From the NCBI GenBank assembly GCA_963734575.1, contig CAVTHT010000004.1:372001-436000 (forward strand): a stretch of 64,000 bases of DNA, in the 5' to 3' direction. This DNA is from CAIWHR01 sp963734575. Lineage in GTDB: Bacteria; Pseudomonadota; Gammaproteobacteria; Burkholderiales; Casimicrobiaceae. Within the stretch, counting starts at the first letter, position 1. Every line of letters starts with the position of its first letter. Below, in pieces: positions 11,068 through 19,895 of this stretch. Under the pieces are notes generated by a model. It was not told where the DNA came from. It did not search any database and saw only the letters and a program-made list of their open reading frames with translations. The translations under genes and the position numbers were made by a program.

Positions 11068-12061
11068 ATGAAGGATTTAAGCAAGGACGCCGTCAATCGC
11101 CTGACCGTAGGGGAGGACGGCGACGGCCAGCGTCTGGACAACTACCTCGTCAAGGCGCTCAAGGGGGTACCGAAGAGCCATATCTATCGCATCGTGCGCA
11201 GCGGCGAGGTCCGGGTGAACCGTGGCCGGGCGAGTCCCGATCGGCGTCTTGCGCGGGGCGACGAGTTGCGCATTCCGCCAATTCGGGCAGCGGTGCGATC
11301 GGCCGCGGGGAAGCAGACCGCGGGTCCGGGGCGTCAGCCCGCGCCGCCCCGTGACGAGGCGCTCCGGGTACTGTACGAAGACGATGCGCTGGTCGCGCTC
11401 GACAAGCCGGCGGGGGTCGCCGTGCACGGCGGGAGCGGCATCAGCTTCGGAATGATCGAGCGGCTGCGGCGCGCCCGACCCGAGGCGCAGTTTCTGGAGC
11501 TCGTCCATCGCCTCGATCGCGGTACGTCGGGAATCCTTCTGATCGCGAAGAAGCGGGCGGCGCTCACCGGCTTGCATGCCCAGCTCCGCGAAGGGCTGGT
11601 CGACAAACGTTACCTTGGTGCTGGTGCGCGGCAGGTGGCGCGACGCGATGCGCGTCGTCGATCTTCCGCTGCAGAGCACGACCGCGGGAGGCGAGCGCCG
11701 CGTTCGTGTGGAGCGCTCAGGACGAGAGGCGGTGACGGTGTTTCGTCTGCGGCGACGCTGGCCGGACAGAAATCCGCCGCTGACCCTGCTCGAGGCCGAG
11801 CTCAAGACCGGCCGCACCCACCAGATCAGGGTGCACCTGACGCATCTCGGGTTTCCCCTTGCCGGCGACGACAAGTACGGCGACTTTGGCTGGAACCGTG
11901 ATCTGGCACGGGACGGTCTCAAGCGCATGTTCCTGCACGCTGCAACGATGACGTTCACGCACCCGGTGTCGGGTGCGAAGGTGGCGCTCGAGTCGCCGCT
12001 ACCGGACGATCTGTCGACTTTCGTGACGCGGCTCGACACCGCGGAGGAGCCCGGGTCATGA
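11068..12061 (+). CDS. rluC: 23S rRNA pseudouridine synthase RluC, frameshifted
   Basis: A RluA/RluC-family pseudouridine synthase of about 330 residues, expected to modify 23S rRNA. An N-terminal S4 RNA-binding domain (QRLDNYLVKALKGVPKSHIY, GEVRVNRGR, GDELRIPP) precedes the catalytic domain with DKPAGVAVHGGSG and the catalytic aspartate in VHRLDRGTSGILLIAKK. Near 11615 (taccttggtgctgg) one extra base shifts the frame. The new frame continues with LVRGRWRDAMRVVDLPL, the hallmark ELKTGRTHQIRVHLTHLGFP, and the stop at 12059-12061. Divergence from rne supports RluC rather than a paralogue. The stop overlaps the next gene's ATG (ATGA), implying translational coupling. Confidence 0.92.
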
Positions 12062-12738
12062 GCAGGTGTTTCGGCCCCTTCAATCCGCGGCGCTTCCGGC
12101 TCATCGTGTTCGACTGGGATGGAACGCTGGCCGATTCCACGACGATCATCGCGACATCGCTGCAGCGCGCATGTGCGGACCTCGAGCTGCCGGTCCCGGA
12201 TGATCTCGCTGCGAGGCATGTCATCGGGCTGGGCCTTTCCGATGCGCTCCGGCTGGTCGCGCCAACGCTACCCGCCGCGCGCTACCCCGAGCTCGCGATG
12301 CGTTATCGCGATCACTTCCTTGCGCGCGACCCCGACATTCCTCTGTTCGACGGCGCGGTGGAACTGCTCGGCGCATTGAAGGACGCCGGCTACTTCCTGG
12401 CGATCGCCACGGGCAAGACGCGTCGCGGGCTTGATCGCGCTCTCCAGCAACATCGGCTGTTCGATGTGTTCGAGCATACGAGGTGCGCGGACGAAGGGAA
12501 GCCGAAGCCCGACCCGGACATGCTGCTGTGCCTGATGGACCGCGTGGGCGTGCCGGCGTCACAAACGCTCATGATCGGCGACACGACCCACGACATCGAG
12601 ATGGCACAGAGCGCAGGAGCGGCGGCGATGGCGGTGGCGTATGGAGCGCATCCGATTGCAAACTTCGCGCCCTTTCAGGGTGTTCCGGTGGTCGCTTCTA
12701 TCCCACATCTCAGCCGTTGGGTTGCCGAGCATGGATGA
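12058..12738 (+). CDS. HAD-superfamily phosphatase, Gph/PGP-like
   Basis: A 226-residue HAD hydrolase of the phosphoglycolate phosphatase type. Motif I is VFDWDGTLADS (nucleophile and acid/base aspartates), motif II lies in IATGKTRRG, motif III is GKPKPDPDML, and motif IV is MIGDTTHDIEMAQSAGA. The helical cap between motifs I and II (about residues 30-95) marks subclass I. It overlaps the rluC stop by four bases and is probably co-translated with it; rluC followed by a HAD phosphatase is common in betaproteobacteria. The substrate is not determined by sequence; small phosphorylated metabolites are likely. Confidence 0.9.
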   Translation: MSRCFGPFNPRRFRLIVFDWDGTLADSTTIIATSLQRACADLELPVPDDLAARHVIGLGLSDALRLVAPTLPAARYPELAMRYRDHFLARDPDIPLFDGAVELLGALKDAGYFLAIATGKTRRGLDRALQQHRLFDVFEHTRCADEGKPKPDPDMLLCLMDRVGVPASQTLMIGDTTHDIEMAQSAGAAAMAVAYGAHPIANFAPFQGVPVVASIPHLSRWVAEHG

Positions 12739-12744
12739 CGCGTT

Positions 12745-13542
12745 TCACTTGCCGGTCAATGAGATGATGCCGGTCGACACGGCGCGGGCTATCGCCTCCT
12801 GACGGTTGAGTACGCCGAGCTTGCTGATCAGATTGGCGAAATGAAAGTTCGCAGTTCGTTCAGTTATTCCCAACTTCATACCAATATCGGCGCTGGTCAT
12901 TCCCCGGGCGGCCATGCCGAGGCATTGACGCTCGCGTGGGGACAAAGCGGCGCCGCATTGCTTGGGTGGAATGCCTTCATCTACGAAGTGCGCCATGAAA
13001 AGGTCATGGAAGCACGTCCCCAATAACATGATGTCACCAAGTCGCCGCTGGATCCTTGCTCGCCGAGCGGCGGGAACCGGACTGACAGCAGAGTTGAGCG
13101 CAACGATGATGCGGGCGTGACTTGCGTCACTGAAGGACACCACGACCCCACTTCTAATTCCGAAGCGCGCGGCATCTTCCAGGAAACGCTGAACCTGCCA
13201 CTCCTTGTTTATCAGAGCAGCGTCCCAAATGTACGGGGCAGTACGGTTCCACGTGTGCGTCAGGCGCGGATCAATCTCCACGTATGACATCCGATCATAC
13301 AGAGCGACCCATTCCGATGGCAGCGTTGTCCAGACGTACGTACGACTGTCATGCTGGGGGCGGGGATCTACGGTTGCCATGCCGTACATAAAGCTGTCAA
13401 AGCCGAGAGACTGAACGATTTCCAACATCGGCACCTCGAGTGGCTCGCCGGCGTGCGCCGCACTGATCAGCCGATCGAGTCGAACGTCCAGAGTGGGTTC
13501 AAGGCGATCATGACGTGGCTTTGGCTGCAGGTGCGCAAGCAT
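12745..13542 (-). CDS. orphan LuxR-family quorum-sensing regulator
   Basis: A 265-residue two-domain LuxR-type transcription factor. The N-terminal autoinducer-binding domain (about residues 25-180) keeps the family's signal-contact residues: Trp78 and Tyr82 in WVALYDRM, Asp91-Pro92 in EIDPRL, Trp106 in PYIWD, and a conserved glycine in RFGIRSGVVV. The C-terminal GerE-type HTH reads LSPRERQCLGMAARGMTSAD, then a recognition helix including TERTANFHFANLISKLG. It therefore looks able to bind an acyl-homoserine lactone, yet no LuxI synthase gene occurs in the window, which makes it a LuxR solo candidate. It converges on the HAD gene with a 6-bp gap. I found no clear lux box in the 208 bp upstream. 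Confidence 0.9.
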   Translation of the reverse strand: MLAHLQPKPRHDRLEPTLDVRLDRLISAAHAGEPLEVPMLEIVQSLGFDSFMYGMATVDPRPQHDSRTYVWTTLPSEWVALYDRMSYVEIDPRLTHTWNRTAPYIWDAALINKEWQVQRFLEDAARFGIRSGVVVSFSDASHARIIVALNSAVSPVPAARRARIQRRLGDIMLLGTCFHDLFMAHFVDEGIPPKQCGAALSPRERQCLGMAARGMTSADIGMKLGITERTANFHFANLISKLGVLNRQEAIARAVSTGIISLTGK

Positions 13543-13750
13543 AGATTCCTCCCGGAACGTACTTGGTTGAATTCAGATCAAGGCTGTTGTCTCTCTTCTA
13601 CCGTCCACCCGCGACAAACATCCACTTCACTTGGTCTTCCCGGCGATACCGACGTCAGCATGGTGCTCCTCCACTGGAACGTGCTGGGGCGCCGTCCATC
13701 CTAGTCGCAACCGGCGGGGATGCATATAAGCCTCTTTGTATCCCACAGGG

Positions 13751-14215
13751 CTACTCTTTGGACGCGCCGGGCAGCCCTTCGACGCGATCTCCCGCCTGCA
13801 CGCCGTGCTCGCGAAACCAGCCCTTTCGCATTTCGAGCGCATAGAGCGCGGGTCCTTTGGACCAGTGCGTCGTTTCGGTCTGCGGCGCCATGTCCTCGAC
13901 GTTGAGGATCTTGCCGGTGCTGTCGATGAACGCGATGGAAAGTGGAACGAAGGTGTTCTTCATCCAGAAGCCGAGCGGCTCGGCGCGCGGGAAGACGAAC
14001 ACCATGCCACTGTCCGGGCGCAGGCTGAATCGGTGCATCAGGCCCTTTGCCCGCTGCTCCATGGTGACTGCCACCTCGGCGGACACCTTGTTGCCGCCGA
14101 CGGTGAGCTGGATCACCGGCAGCGAGGACGCCGGCGCGGTCGTGTTCGCGGCGTGAACATTGGAAGCGATGAGGATGCCGACCAGCGCGACGGTGAGGAA
14201 GCGGATGAGAATCAT
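13751..14215 (-). CDS. exported DUF192 protein
   Basis: A 154-residue DUF192 protein with a signal peptide (hydrophobic LTVALVGILIASNVHA, cleavage likely after AHA-type residues near 23). The mature domain has the family pattern: VAVTMEQRAKGLMHR, DSGMVFVFPRAEPLGFWMKN, IAFIDSTGKILNVEDM and YALEMRKGWFREHGVQAGD. DUF192 proteins are small extracytoplasmic beta-rich domains with no established biochemical role. The ATG overlaps the stop of the upstream MFS gene (ATGA), so the two are probably translated together, the only context clue to function. Confidence 0.85.
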   Translation of the reverse strand: MILIRFLTVALVGILIASNVHAANTTAPASSLPVIQLTVGGNKVSAEVAVTMEQRAKGLMHRFSLRPDSGMVFVFPRAEPLGFWMKNTFVPLSIAFIDSTGKILNVEDMAPQTETTHWSKGPALYALEMRKGWFREHGVQAGDRVEGLPGASKE

Positions 14216-15425
14216 CGAATGACCTTGTGAGATGGCGACCCGCGTCGACTGTACAACGTCCAGCAGACGAATCCGGCTGCGGAGAATACCGCCATTCCGG
14301 CGGCGAGACCGCCCAGCGACCTTGCGAGCACCGGCGCGATGACGGCGGCGACGAGCGCGGAAAAGCGCGAACTGCACGAAACCCTGCAACGATGAGGTCA
14401 GACCGCGCATCGTCGGAAAGAGGTCGAGCAGGAGCAGCGTCACGGTGGGCATGATGATGCTCGAACCCATGGTGAAGATCATGATCGGCGCAACGTTCCA
14501 GGCCGGACGCGCCGGCAGCAGCATGCAGACGAGGGCATTGACGATCACGGCGACCAGCACGACGCGATAGCCAAGCTCGATCGTGCGTTGCGGCGATCGT
14601 CGGCCGGCCAGCCGGCCAGAAATGAACGCGCCGATCATGACCCCGCCGATCATGGGAACGAAGAGCCATGCGAACCCCCAGGTCGTCACGCCGAGCAGAT
14701 CGATGAGGAACGCCGGCGCAGCCGCGATATAAGTGAAGAATGCCGCGAAGTTAAACGCGGTCATGCAGGAGAGCAGCAGGAACGCCGGCCGGGTCAGCAC
14801 GGTCCGGTAGTTGCGCCAGAGGATCCCGGGCTGGAGCGGCTGGCGCTGCGCAGGCGGCAACGTTTCTGGCAGCTTTGCCGCGGCCCATCCGAGCAATGCC
14901 ACCACTACGGCGAAGAGCACCACGAAGATCGATCGCCAGCCAAAGAGGTTGAGCAACGAGCCACCGACGACGGGCGCCAGGGCAGGCGCAACGCCGAACA
15001 CCATCGTCATCTGCGACATCAGGCGCTGTGCCTCCGGTCCGTGAAAGCGGTCACGGATGATCGCGCGGCCGACGACCAGCCCGCTGCCGGCGGAGAGTCC
15101 TTGGAAGGTGCGGAAGAGCCACAGCGATTCGATGTTGCCCGCCACGCCGCAACCGAGAGTCGCCAGCGCGTACAGCGGCCAGGCCGCCCAGCACGACCGG
15201 CCGTCGTCCGAGCGCGTCGGACAATGATCCATGCCACAGCATCATGAACGCGTACGCGATCAGGTATGCGGAAAGCGTCTGCTGCAACGCCAGCGGGCTC
15301 GCCTTCAGCTCGTCGCCGATTGCCGGAAACGCCGGCAGGTACACGTCCACCGAAAACGTGCCCAGCATCGCCAGGCATGCAAGCAGGGCGGCGAGGGACC
15401 AGCTCCGCCGCGGCTCATCCGGCAT
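14212..15425 (-). CDS. Bcr/CflA-family MFS drug-resistance transporter, frameshifted
   Basis: A 12-helix major facilitator of about 400 residues in the Bcr/CflA (DHA1) group, expected to export drugs or metabolites by proton antiport. The N-terminus LGTFSVDVYLPAFPAIGDEL and the loop motif GSLSDALGRRPVVLGGL are characteristic, followed by GNIESLWLFRTFQGLSAGSG. The frame changes near 15178 and again near 14360. In the final frame the last helix reads SLGGLAAGMAVFSAAGFVCW and ends with HKVIR and a TGA at 14212-14214. Both breaks look like single-base errors, since protein quality is good on either side. It starts 20 bp after cysB and overlaps the DUF192 gene. Confidence 0.85.
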
Positions 15426-15445
15426 GGATCGGAAGACAGCGTGCG

Positions 15446-16402
15446 CTACGGTTGATCGGCGCCGCCATCGTCATCGACCGGACCGCGTGCGAGCGCCGCA
15501 TCGACCGTCGGGCGATCGAGAGCGGGGGCGAACCGTACGATGAAGTCGTACATGTAGCCGCGCAGGAAGACGCCGCGGCGCAGCGCGAGTCGGGTCGTGC
15601 TGGGCGCGAACAGGTGCGATGCATCCATGCGCACCAGGTTCGTGTCACGCACAGGATCGTATGCCATCTGCGCCACGATGCCGACGCCCATGCCGAGCTC
15701 GACGTAGGTCTTGATGACGTCCGCGTCGAGCGCGGTCAGGACTACGTTCGGTGTGAGCCCCTCGGCGTCGAAGGCGGCATTGATCTGGGAGCGTCCCGTG
15801 AAGGCGAAATCGTAGGTGATGATCGGATGTCGTGCGATCGCCTGCAGGGTGAGTGGCGTGACCTGTACCAATGGATGGCCGCGCGGCGCGAGCACGCATC
15901 GGTTCCATTGATAGCATGGCAGGGTGACGAGATCCGAGTACGAAGCCAGCGCTTCCGTCGCGATCCCCACGTCGACGGCACCCAGCGAGGTCTGCTCGGC
16001 CACCTGCACCGGGTTGCCTTGGTGCAGCACGAGCTTCACCCGCGGATAGCGCACCGAGAAATCGCGCAGGATCGGAGGCAGGACATAGCGTGCCTGCGTG
16101 TGCGTCGTGGCGATGGCCAGCGTGCCGGCGTCGTCGCGTTTGTATTCGGCGCCGAGACGCTTCAGGTTCTCGATCTGCTTCAGCGCCTGGCGTGCCGTGG
16201 CGACGACGGCGGTGCCGGCCTCGGTCAGCGATGCGAGCCGCTTGCCCTGGCGGATGAACACATGGACGCCGAGCTCGTCCTCAAGTTGACGGATCTGCTT
16301 GCTCACGCCGGGTTGCGACGTGAACAGTGCTTCCGCCGCCGCCGAAACGTTGAGACCGTGGTCGACGATGGCGCAAAGGTAGCGAAGTTGCTGGATGTTC
16401 AC
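15446..16402 (-). CDS. cysB: CysB-type LysR regulator of sulfur assimilation
   Basis: A 318-residue LysR-type activator closely matching CysB/Cbl. The N-terminal winged HTH reads MNIQQLRYLCAIVDHGLNVS and AALFTSQPGVSKQIRQLEDE-like helices. The effector domain has the CysB hallmark ATTHTQARYVLPP, then LHQGNPVQVAEQTSLGAVDVGI and the second lobe with GHPLVQVTPLTLQAIARHP. In relatives N-acetylserine activates the protein and sulfide or thiosulfate antagonises it, controlling cys genes. No sulfate-assimilation genes occur in the window. The gene is divergent from yciO (60-bp gap) and is followed by an MFS exporter. Confidence 0.92.
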   Translation of the reverse strand: MNIQQLRYLCAIVDHGLNVSAAAEALFTSQPGVSKQIRQLEDELGVHVFIRQGKRLASLTEAGTAVVATARQALKQIENLKRLGAEYKRDDAGTLAIATTHTQARYVLPPILRDFSVRYPRVKLVLHQGNPVQVAEQTSLGAVDVGIATEALASYSDLVTLPCYQWNRCVLAPRGHPLVQVTPLTLQAIARHPIITYDFAFTGRSQINAAFDAEGLTPNVVLTALDADVIKTYVELGMGVGIVAQMAYDPVRDTNLVRMDASHLFAPSTTRLALRRGVFLRGYMYDFIVRFAPALDRPTVDAALARGPVDDDGGADQP

Positions 16403-16462
16403 CCTGGGACAGGGAGCGATATAACCGCGGGTTAGAATTGCGCTCGATTATATAGCTGCACG
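16403..16462. promoter_or_regulatory. 60-bp divergent promoter region cysB/yciO
   Basis: This AT-rich gap separates two divergent starts. On the plus strand TATATA (16449-16454) ends only 8 nt before the yciO ATG, so a transcript from it would be leaderless or nearly so. ggttagaattg (about 16430-16440) could serve either direction. LysR regulators often bind their own divergent promoter, but I see no clear T-N11-A operator to prove it. Confidence 0.45.
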
Positions 16463-17104
16463 ATGGCCCAGTTTTTCACCATTCATCCCCTCGACCCGCA
16501 GCCGCGGCTGATCCGGCAGGCGGCAGCGATCCTGCGCAACGGAGGCGTAGTCGCGTACCCGACCGACTCCAGTTACGCGCTTGGATGTCAGCTCGGCAAC
16601 TACGAAGCCGCAAAGCGGTTGCGCATGATCCGCGGCGTCGGCGACCGTCATCACCTGACGCTCGTCTGCCGTGATCTGGCCGAGATCGGGCACTACGCGC
16701 GCATCGACACGTGGCAGTTCCGCATCCTCAAGCACGCGACGCCCGGCAGTTACACGTTCATCCTGCCGGCCACCCGCGAGGTGCCGCGGCGGCTGCAACA
16801 CCCCAAACGCAGCACTGTCGGGGTGCGCGTGCCGGATCACCCGGTGGTGCGTGCGCTGCTCGCGGAGCTGGGCGAGCCGATCCTCTCCTCGACGCTGATC
16901 CTGCCCGGGGACGCGCATCCGATCAACGATGCCGAAGTGATCCGTGAGCGCCTGGAGCACCAGGTCGATCTCATCGTCGACGCGGGTCCGTGCCATCTGG
17001 ACCCGACCACCGTCATCGATCTCGCCGAGGACGCACCGCGGCTGGTGCGCCTGGGGCGAGGCGACCCGGCGCGGCTGGGAATTGCCGCGCAGACGGAGTC
17101 CTGA
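16463..17104 (+). CDS. YciO/Sua5/YrdC-family protein (threonylcarbamoyl-AMP synthase-like)
   Basis: A 213-residue YrdC/Sua5-fold protein of the YciO subgroup. Visible family elements are GGVVAYPTDSSYALGC near residue 30, PGSYTFILPATREVPRRL, KRSTVGVRVPDHPVV, and DLIVDAGPCHLDPTTVIDL near the C-terminus. YrdC/Sua5 members make threonylcarbamoyl-AMP for the t6A37 modification of tRNA. YciO paralogues have weaker or uncertain activity, so the exact role is open. It leads a plus-strand run with an M50 protease, trpS, scpA, scpB and rluB, an arrangement widespread in betaproteobacteria. Confidence 0.88.
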   Translation: MAQFFTIHPLDPQPRLIRQAAAILRNGGVVAYPTDSSYALGCQLGNYEAAKRLRMIRGVGDRHHLTLVCRDLAEIGHYARIDTWQFRILKHATPGSYTFILPATREVPRRLQHPKRSTVGVRVPDHPVVRALLAELGEPILSSTLILPGDAHPINDAEVIRERLEHQVDLIVDAGPCHLDPTTVIDLAEDAPRLVRLGRGDPARLGIAAQTES

Positions 17105-17133
17105 CGACGCCGCGTGGGATGGCCCGTCTGGGG

Positions 17134-17139
17134 TAAAAT
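17134..17139 (+). promoter_or_regulatory. candidate -10 element before the M50 protease gene
   Basis: TAAAAT in the context gggtaaaatagc ends 10 nt upstream of the ATG at 17150. Initiation about 7 nt downstream would leave a leader of only a few bases. No good -35 box is visible. Confidence 0.4.
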
Positions 17140-17149
17140 AGCGGCTTCG

Positions 17150-17809
17150 ATGGATTTTCCGCTGCTTCAGACCATCGCGCTGTACGCGGTGCCGGTGGTC
17201 TTTGCGATCACGCTGCACGAAGCAGCTCATGGCTACGTCGCCCGGATATTCGGCGACCAGACCGCCTGGATGCTGGGGCGGGTCACGCTGAATCCCATGA
17301 AGCACATCGATCCGGTGGGTACCGTGATCGTGCCATTGAGCCTGTTGCTGCTGTCGAAGCTTGCCGGCGGCGGAGGACTGCTCTTCGGCTGGGCGAAGCC
17401 GGTGCCGGTCAACTTCGGCAATCTGCGCAATCCGAAGCGGCACATGTTGTGGGTGGCCGCGGCCGGGCCTGCCGCCAATCTCGCGATGGCGATCGCATGG
17501 GCGGTGCTGTTTCGCTGGTCCGCCGAGGGCGGCGCGCTGGACAGCGATGGCCTGCAAGTCATGGCGCGGGCCGGGATCATGATCAACGTCGTATTGATGG
17601 TGCTGAACCTCTTGCCGATTCCTCCTCTCGATGGCGGCCGCATTGCCGTCAGCCTGTTGCCCAACAGGATGGCGAATGCGTACGGTCGTCTCGAGCCGTA
17701 CGGGTTCGTGATCATCATCGTCCTGCTCGCCACGGGCATGCTCGATGTCGTCATGCGGCCGCTCACCGGCCTCGTGCTCGTCTTTCTCCGGTCGCTGACC
17801 GGCATCTAG
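17150..17809 (+). CDS. site-2 protease-type M50 metalloprotease
   Basis: A 219-residue polytopic intramembrane zinc protease. The first transmembrane helix carries the metal site HEAAHGYVAR (HExxH), and a later helix supplies the third ligand in LNLLPIPPLDGGRI (the NxxPxPPLDGG motif). Hydrophobic helices alternate through the protein, and no PDZ domain is present, placing it in the compact YwhC/Rip-like group rather than RseP. The substrate is unknown. In betaproteobacteria this gene regularly precedes trpS, and here trpS follows after 9 bp. Confidence 0.92.
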   Translation: MDFPLLQTIALYAVPVVFAITLHEAAHGYVARIFGDQTAWMLGRVTLNPMKHIDPVGTVIVPLSLLLLSKLAGGGGLLFGWAKPVPVNFGNLRNPKRHMLWVAAAGPAANLAMAIAWAVLFRWSAEGGALDSDGLQVMARAGIMINVVLMVLNLLPIPPLDGGRIAVSLLPNRMANAYGRLEPYGFVIIIVLLATGMLDVVMRPLTGLVLVFLRSLTGI

Positions 17810-17818
17810 GCCGCATCC

Positions 17819-19021
17819 ATGTTCCAAGACCGCGTGCTGTCGGGCATGCGCCCGACGGGGCGAATGCACATTGGCCACTATCACGGGGCCCTCAAGAACT
17901 GGATTCGTCTCCAGGAGGAGTACGAATGCCTGTTCTTCGCCGCCGACTGGCACGCGCTCACCACGCATCACGATGAATCCGAGAACATCGCCGACAGCGT
18001 GTGGGAGATGTTCGTCGACTGGCTCGCTGCGGGCATCAACCCCAGCCGCGCGACGCTGTTCATCCAGTCGCGGGTGCCGGAACATGCGGAGCTCACGCTC
18101 CTGCTCGGCATGATCACGCCGGTCGGCTGGCTGGAACGGGTGCCGACGTACAAGGATCAGCAGCAGAAGCTGGTCGATCGCGACCTGGCGAACTTCGGCT
18201 TCCTCGGCTACCCCGTGATGATGTCAGCGGACATTCTCATCTACCGGGCCAACATGGTGCCCGTCGGCGAGGACCAGGTGTCCCACATCGAAGTCACGCG
18301 CGAGCTCGCGCGGCGCTTCAACCACGTCTATGGCCGCGAGCCCGGGTTCGAGGAGAAGGCCCAGGCGGCGGTGAAGAAGCTGGGCTCGAAGAAGGCGCGG
18401 CGCTATAACGACCTGCGCACGGCGTTCCAGGAAAAGGGCGATGCGGCAGCGCTCGACGCGGCCCGCGACCTGCTCAACGAGACGCAGAATCTTTCCCTCG
18501 GCGATCGCGAGCGCCTCTTCGGCTACCTCGAAGGTTCACGGCGCGTGATCCTGCCCGAGCCGCATCCGCTCCTCACCGAGACGCCGCGCGTGCCGGGCCT
18601 CGACGGCGCGAAGATGTCGAAGTCGTACGGCAACGCGATCCTGCTGCGGGAGGAGCCGGACGAAGTCACGCGCAAGATCCGTACGATGCAGACGGATCCG
18701 GCCCGGGTGCGCCGCACCGATCCCGGCGACCCGCTCAAGTGTCCCGTGTTCGGACTGCACAAGGTGTATTCGGACCAGGCGACGCAGCAGTGGGTGATCC
18801 AGGGCTGTACCACCGCGGGCATCGGCTGTCTCGAGTGCAAGCAGCCGGTGATCGATGCGGTGATCCGCGAGCAGCAGCCCATTCGCGAGCGCGCGCAACG
18901 CTATCTCGACGACCCGACGCTGGTGCGCAACATCGTCGCCGACGGCTGCGAACGCGCGCGCAAGCTCGCCGACGAGACGATGCGCGACGTGCGCAGCGCG
19001 ATGGGGCTCGACTACACGTGA
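17819..19021 (+). CDS. trpS: tryptophanyl-tRNA synthetase
   Basis: A 400-residue class I aminoacyl-tRNA synthetase that charges tRNA-Trp. The ATP-binding HIGH signature appears as GRMHIGHYHGAL near residue 18 and the KMSKS loop as GAKMSKSYGNA near residue 262. The region LGYPVMMSADILIYRANMVPVGEDQ is typical of TrpRS. It is longer than the 330-residue enterobacterial enzyme because of an insertion around residues 180-240 (EKAQAAVKKLGSKKARRYND), as in many betaproteobacteria. The reading frame is clean. The stop overlaps the scpA start (GTGA). Confidence 0.97.
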   Translation: MFQDRVLSGMRPTGRMHIGHYHGALKNWIRLQEEYECLFFAADWHALTTHHDESENIADSVWEMFVDWLAAGINPSRATLFIQSRVPEHAELTLLLGMITPVGWLERVPTYKDQQQKLVDRDLANFGFLGYPVMMSADILIYRANMVPVGEDQVSHIEVTRELARRFNHVYGREPGFEEKAQAAVKKLGSKKARRYNDLRTAFQEKGDAAALDAARDLLNETQNLSLGDRERLFGYLEGSRRVILPEPHPLLTETPRVPGLDGAKMSKSYGNAILLREEPDEVTRKIRTMQTDPARVRRTDPGDPLKCPVFGLHKVYSDQATQQWVIQGCTTAGIGCLECKQPVIDAVIREQQPIRERAQRYLDDPTLVRNIVADGCERARKLADETMRDVRSAMGLDYT

Positions 19022-19860
19022 ACGATCTCGTGGTGCTGCCGCCGGCCGCGGCGCCCGACAAGCCCCTTGCGCGCATCTACGGCGAGCCTCTCAACGAGAT
19101 GCCGCGGGACCTGTACATCCCGCCCGAGGCGCTCGAGGTTTTCCTCGAGACGTTCGAGGGACCGCTCGACCTGCTGCTGTATCTCATCCGGCGCCAGAAC
19201 ATCAACGTCCTGGACATCCCGATGCGCGAGCTGACGCGCCAGTACCTCGGTTACGTCGAGATGATGCGGCGCACGCAGCTCGAGCTCGCGGCCGAATATC
19301 TGCTGATGGCCGCGGTGCTGATCGAGATCAAGTCACGCCTGCTGCTGCCGAAGCCGCCCGCGCCTCCCGGGCAGGAGCTGGAAGATCCTCGCGCGGAGCT
19401 CGTGCGCCGGCTGCTCGAATACGAGCAGATGAAGCTTGCCGCGCGCCAGATCGACGAGCTTCCGCTCGCCGAGCGGAACTTCACGACGGCGCGGGTATGG
19501 TTCGAGCACGCTGCATCCGCGCGACTGCCCCAGGTGTATCCGGACGATCTGCGCGCGGCATGGGCCGCCTTGGTTGCGCGCGCCAAGGTGAACCGGCATC
19601 ATTTGGTGACCCGCGAGCAGCTGTCGGTGCGTGCCGCGATGAGCGGCCTGCTGAAGAGCCTCACCACCACGCGCTTCACCAAGTTCACGGCCCTGTTCAG
19701 CGAGCATGCCGACGTGCCGCATCTCGTGGTGACGTTCCTCGCGCTTCTCGAGCTCACGCGCGAGGGCCTGGTGGAAGTCGCGCAGGCCGAGCCCTATGCT
19801 CCCATCTATGTGCAGTTGCAGGGAGAGCGCGGGTTCGCGCTTTCGCCGGAATACGAGTGA
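19018..19860 (+). CDS. scpA: ScpA, chromosome segregation and condensation kleisin
   Basis: A 280-residue kleisin subunit of the SMC-ScpAB condensin. Recognisable parts are FEGPLDLLLYLIRRQNINVL near residue 45, EYLLMAAVLIEIKSRLLLP, and the C-terminal winged helix with TFLALLELTREGLVEVAQ. The GTG start overlaps the trpS stop by four bases and gives a conserved length; no ATG fits better. It pairs with scpB 35 bp downstream. No smc gene is in this window. Many proteobacteria that carry ScpAB use it with an SMC encoded elsewhere. Confidence 0.95.
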   Translation: MNDLVVLPPAAAPDKPLARIYGEPLNEMPRDLYIPPEALEVFLETFEGPLDLLLYLIRRQNINVLDIPMRELTRQYLGYVEMMRRTQLELAAEYLLMAAVLIEIKSRLLLPKPPAPPGQELEDPRAELVRRLLEYEQMKLAARQIDELPLAERNFTTARVWFEHAASARLPQVYPDDLRAAWAALVARAKVNRHHLVTREQLSVRAAMSGLLKSLTTTRFTKFTALFSEHADVPHLVVTFLALLELTREGLVEVAQAEPYAPIYVQLQGERGFALSPEYE

Positions 19861-19895
19861 GCGTTCGCGCCACCTGAGTGATCCTGTCCCGACCA

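Noticed and set aside
13543..13750. A lux box upstream of the LuxR gene
   Set aside because: I looked for a CTG-N10-CAG-type dyad and found no convincing one.
13751..15232. An apparent MFS-DUF192 fusion in one open frame
   Set aside because: The last MFS helix and stop are found in another frame, and DUF192 has its own signal peptide and an ATG overlapping that stop, so the fusion is produced by an indel near 14360.
16448..18085. A 545-codon minus-strand open frame across yciO and the M50 protease gene
   Set aside because: Shadow of two clear plus-strand genes; no domain signature and heavy His/Arg/Gln bias.
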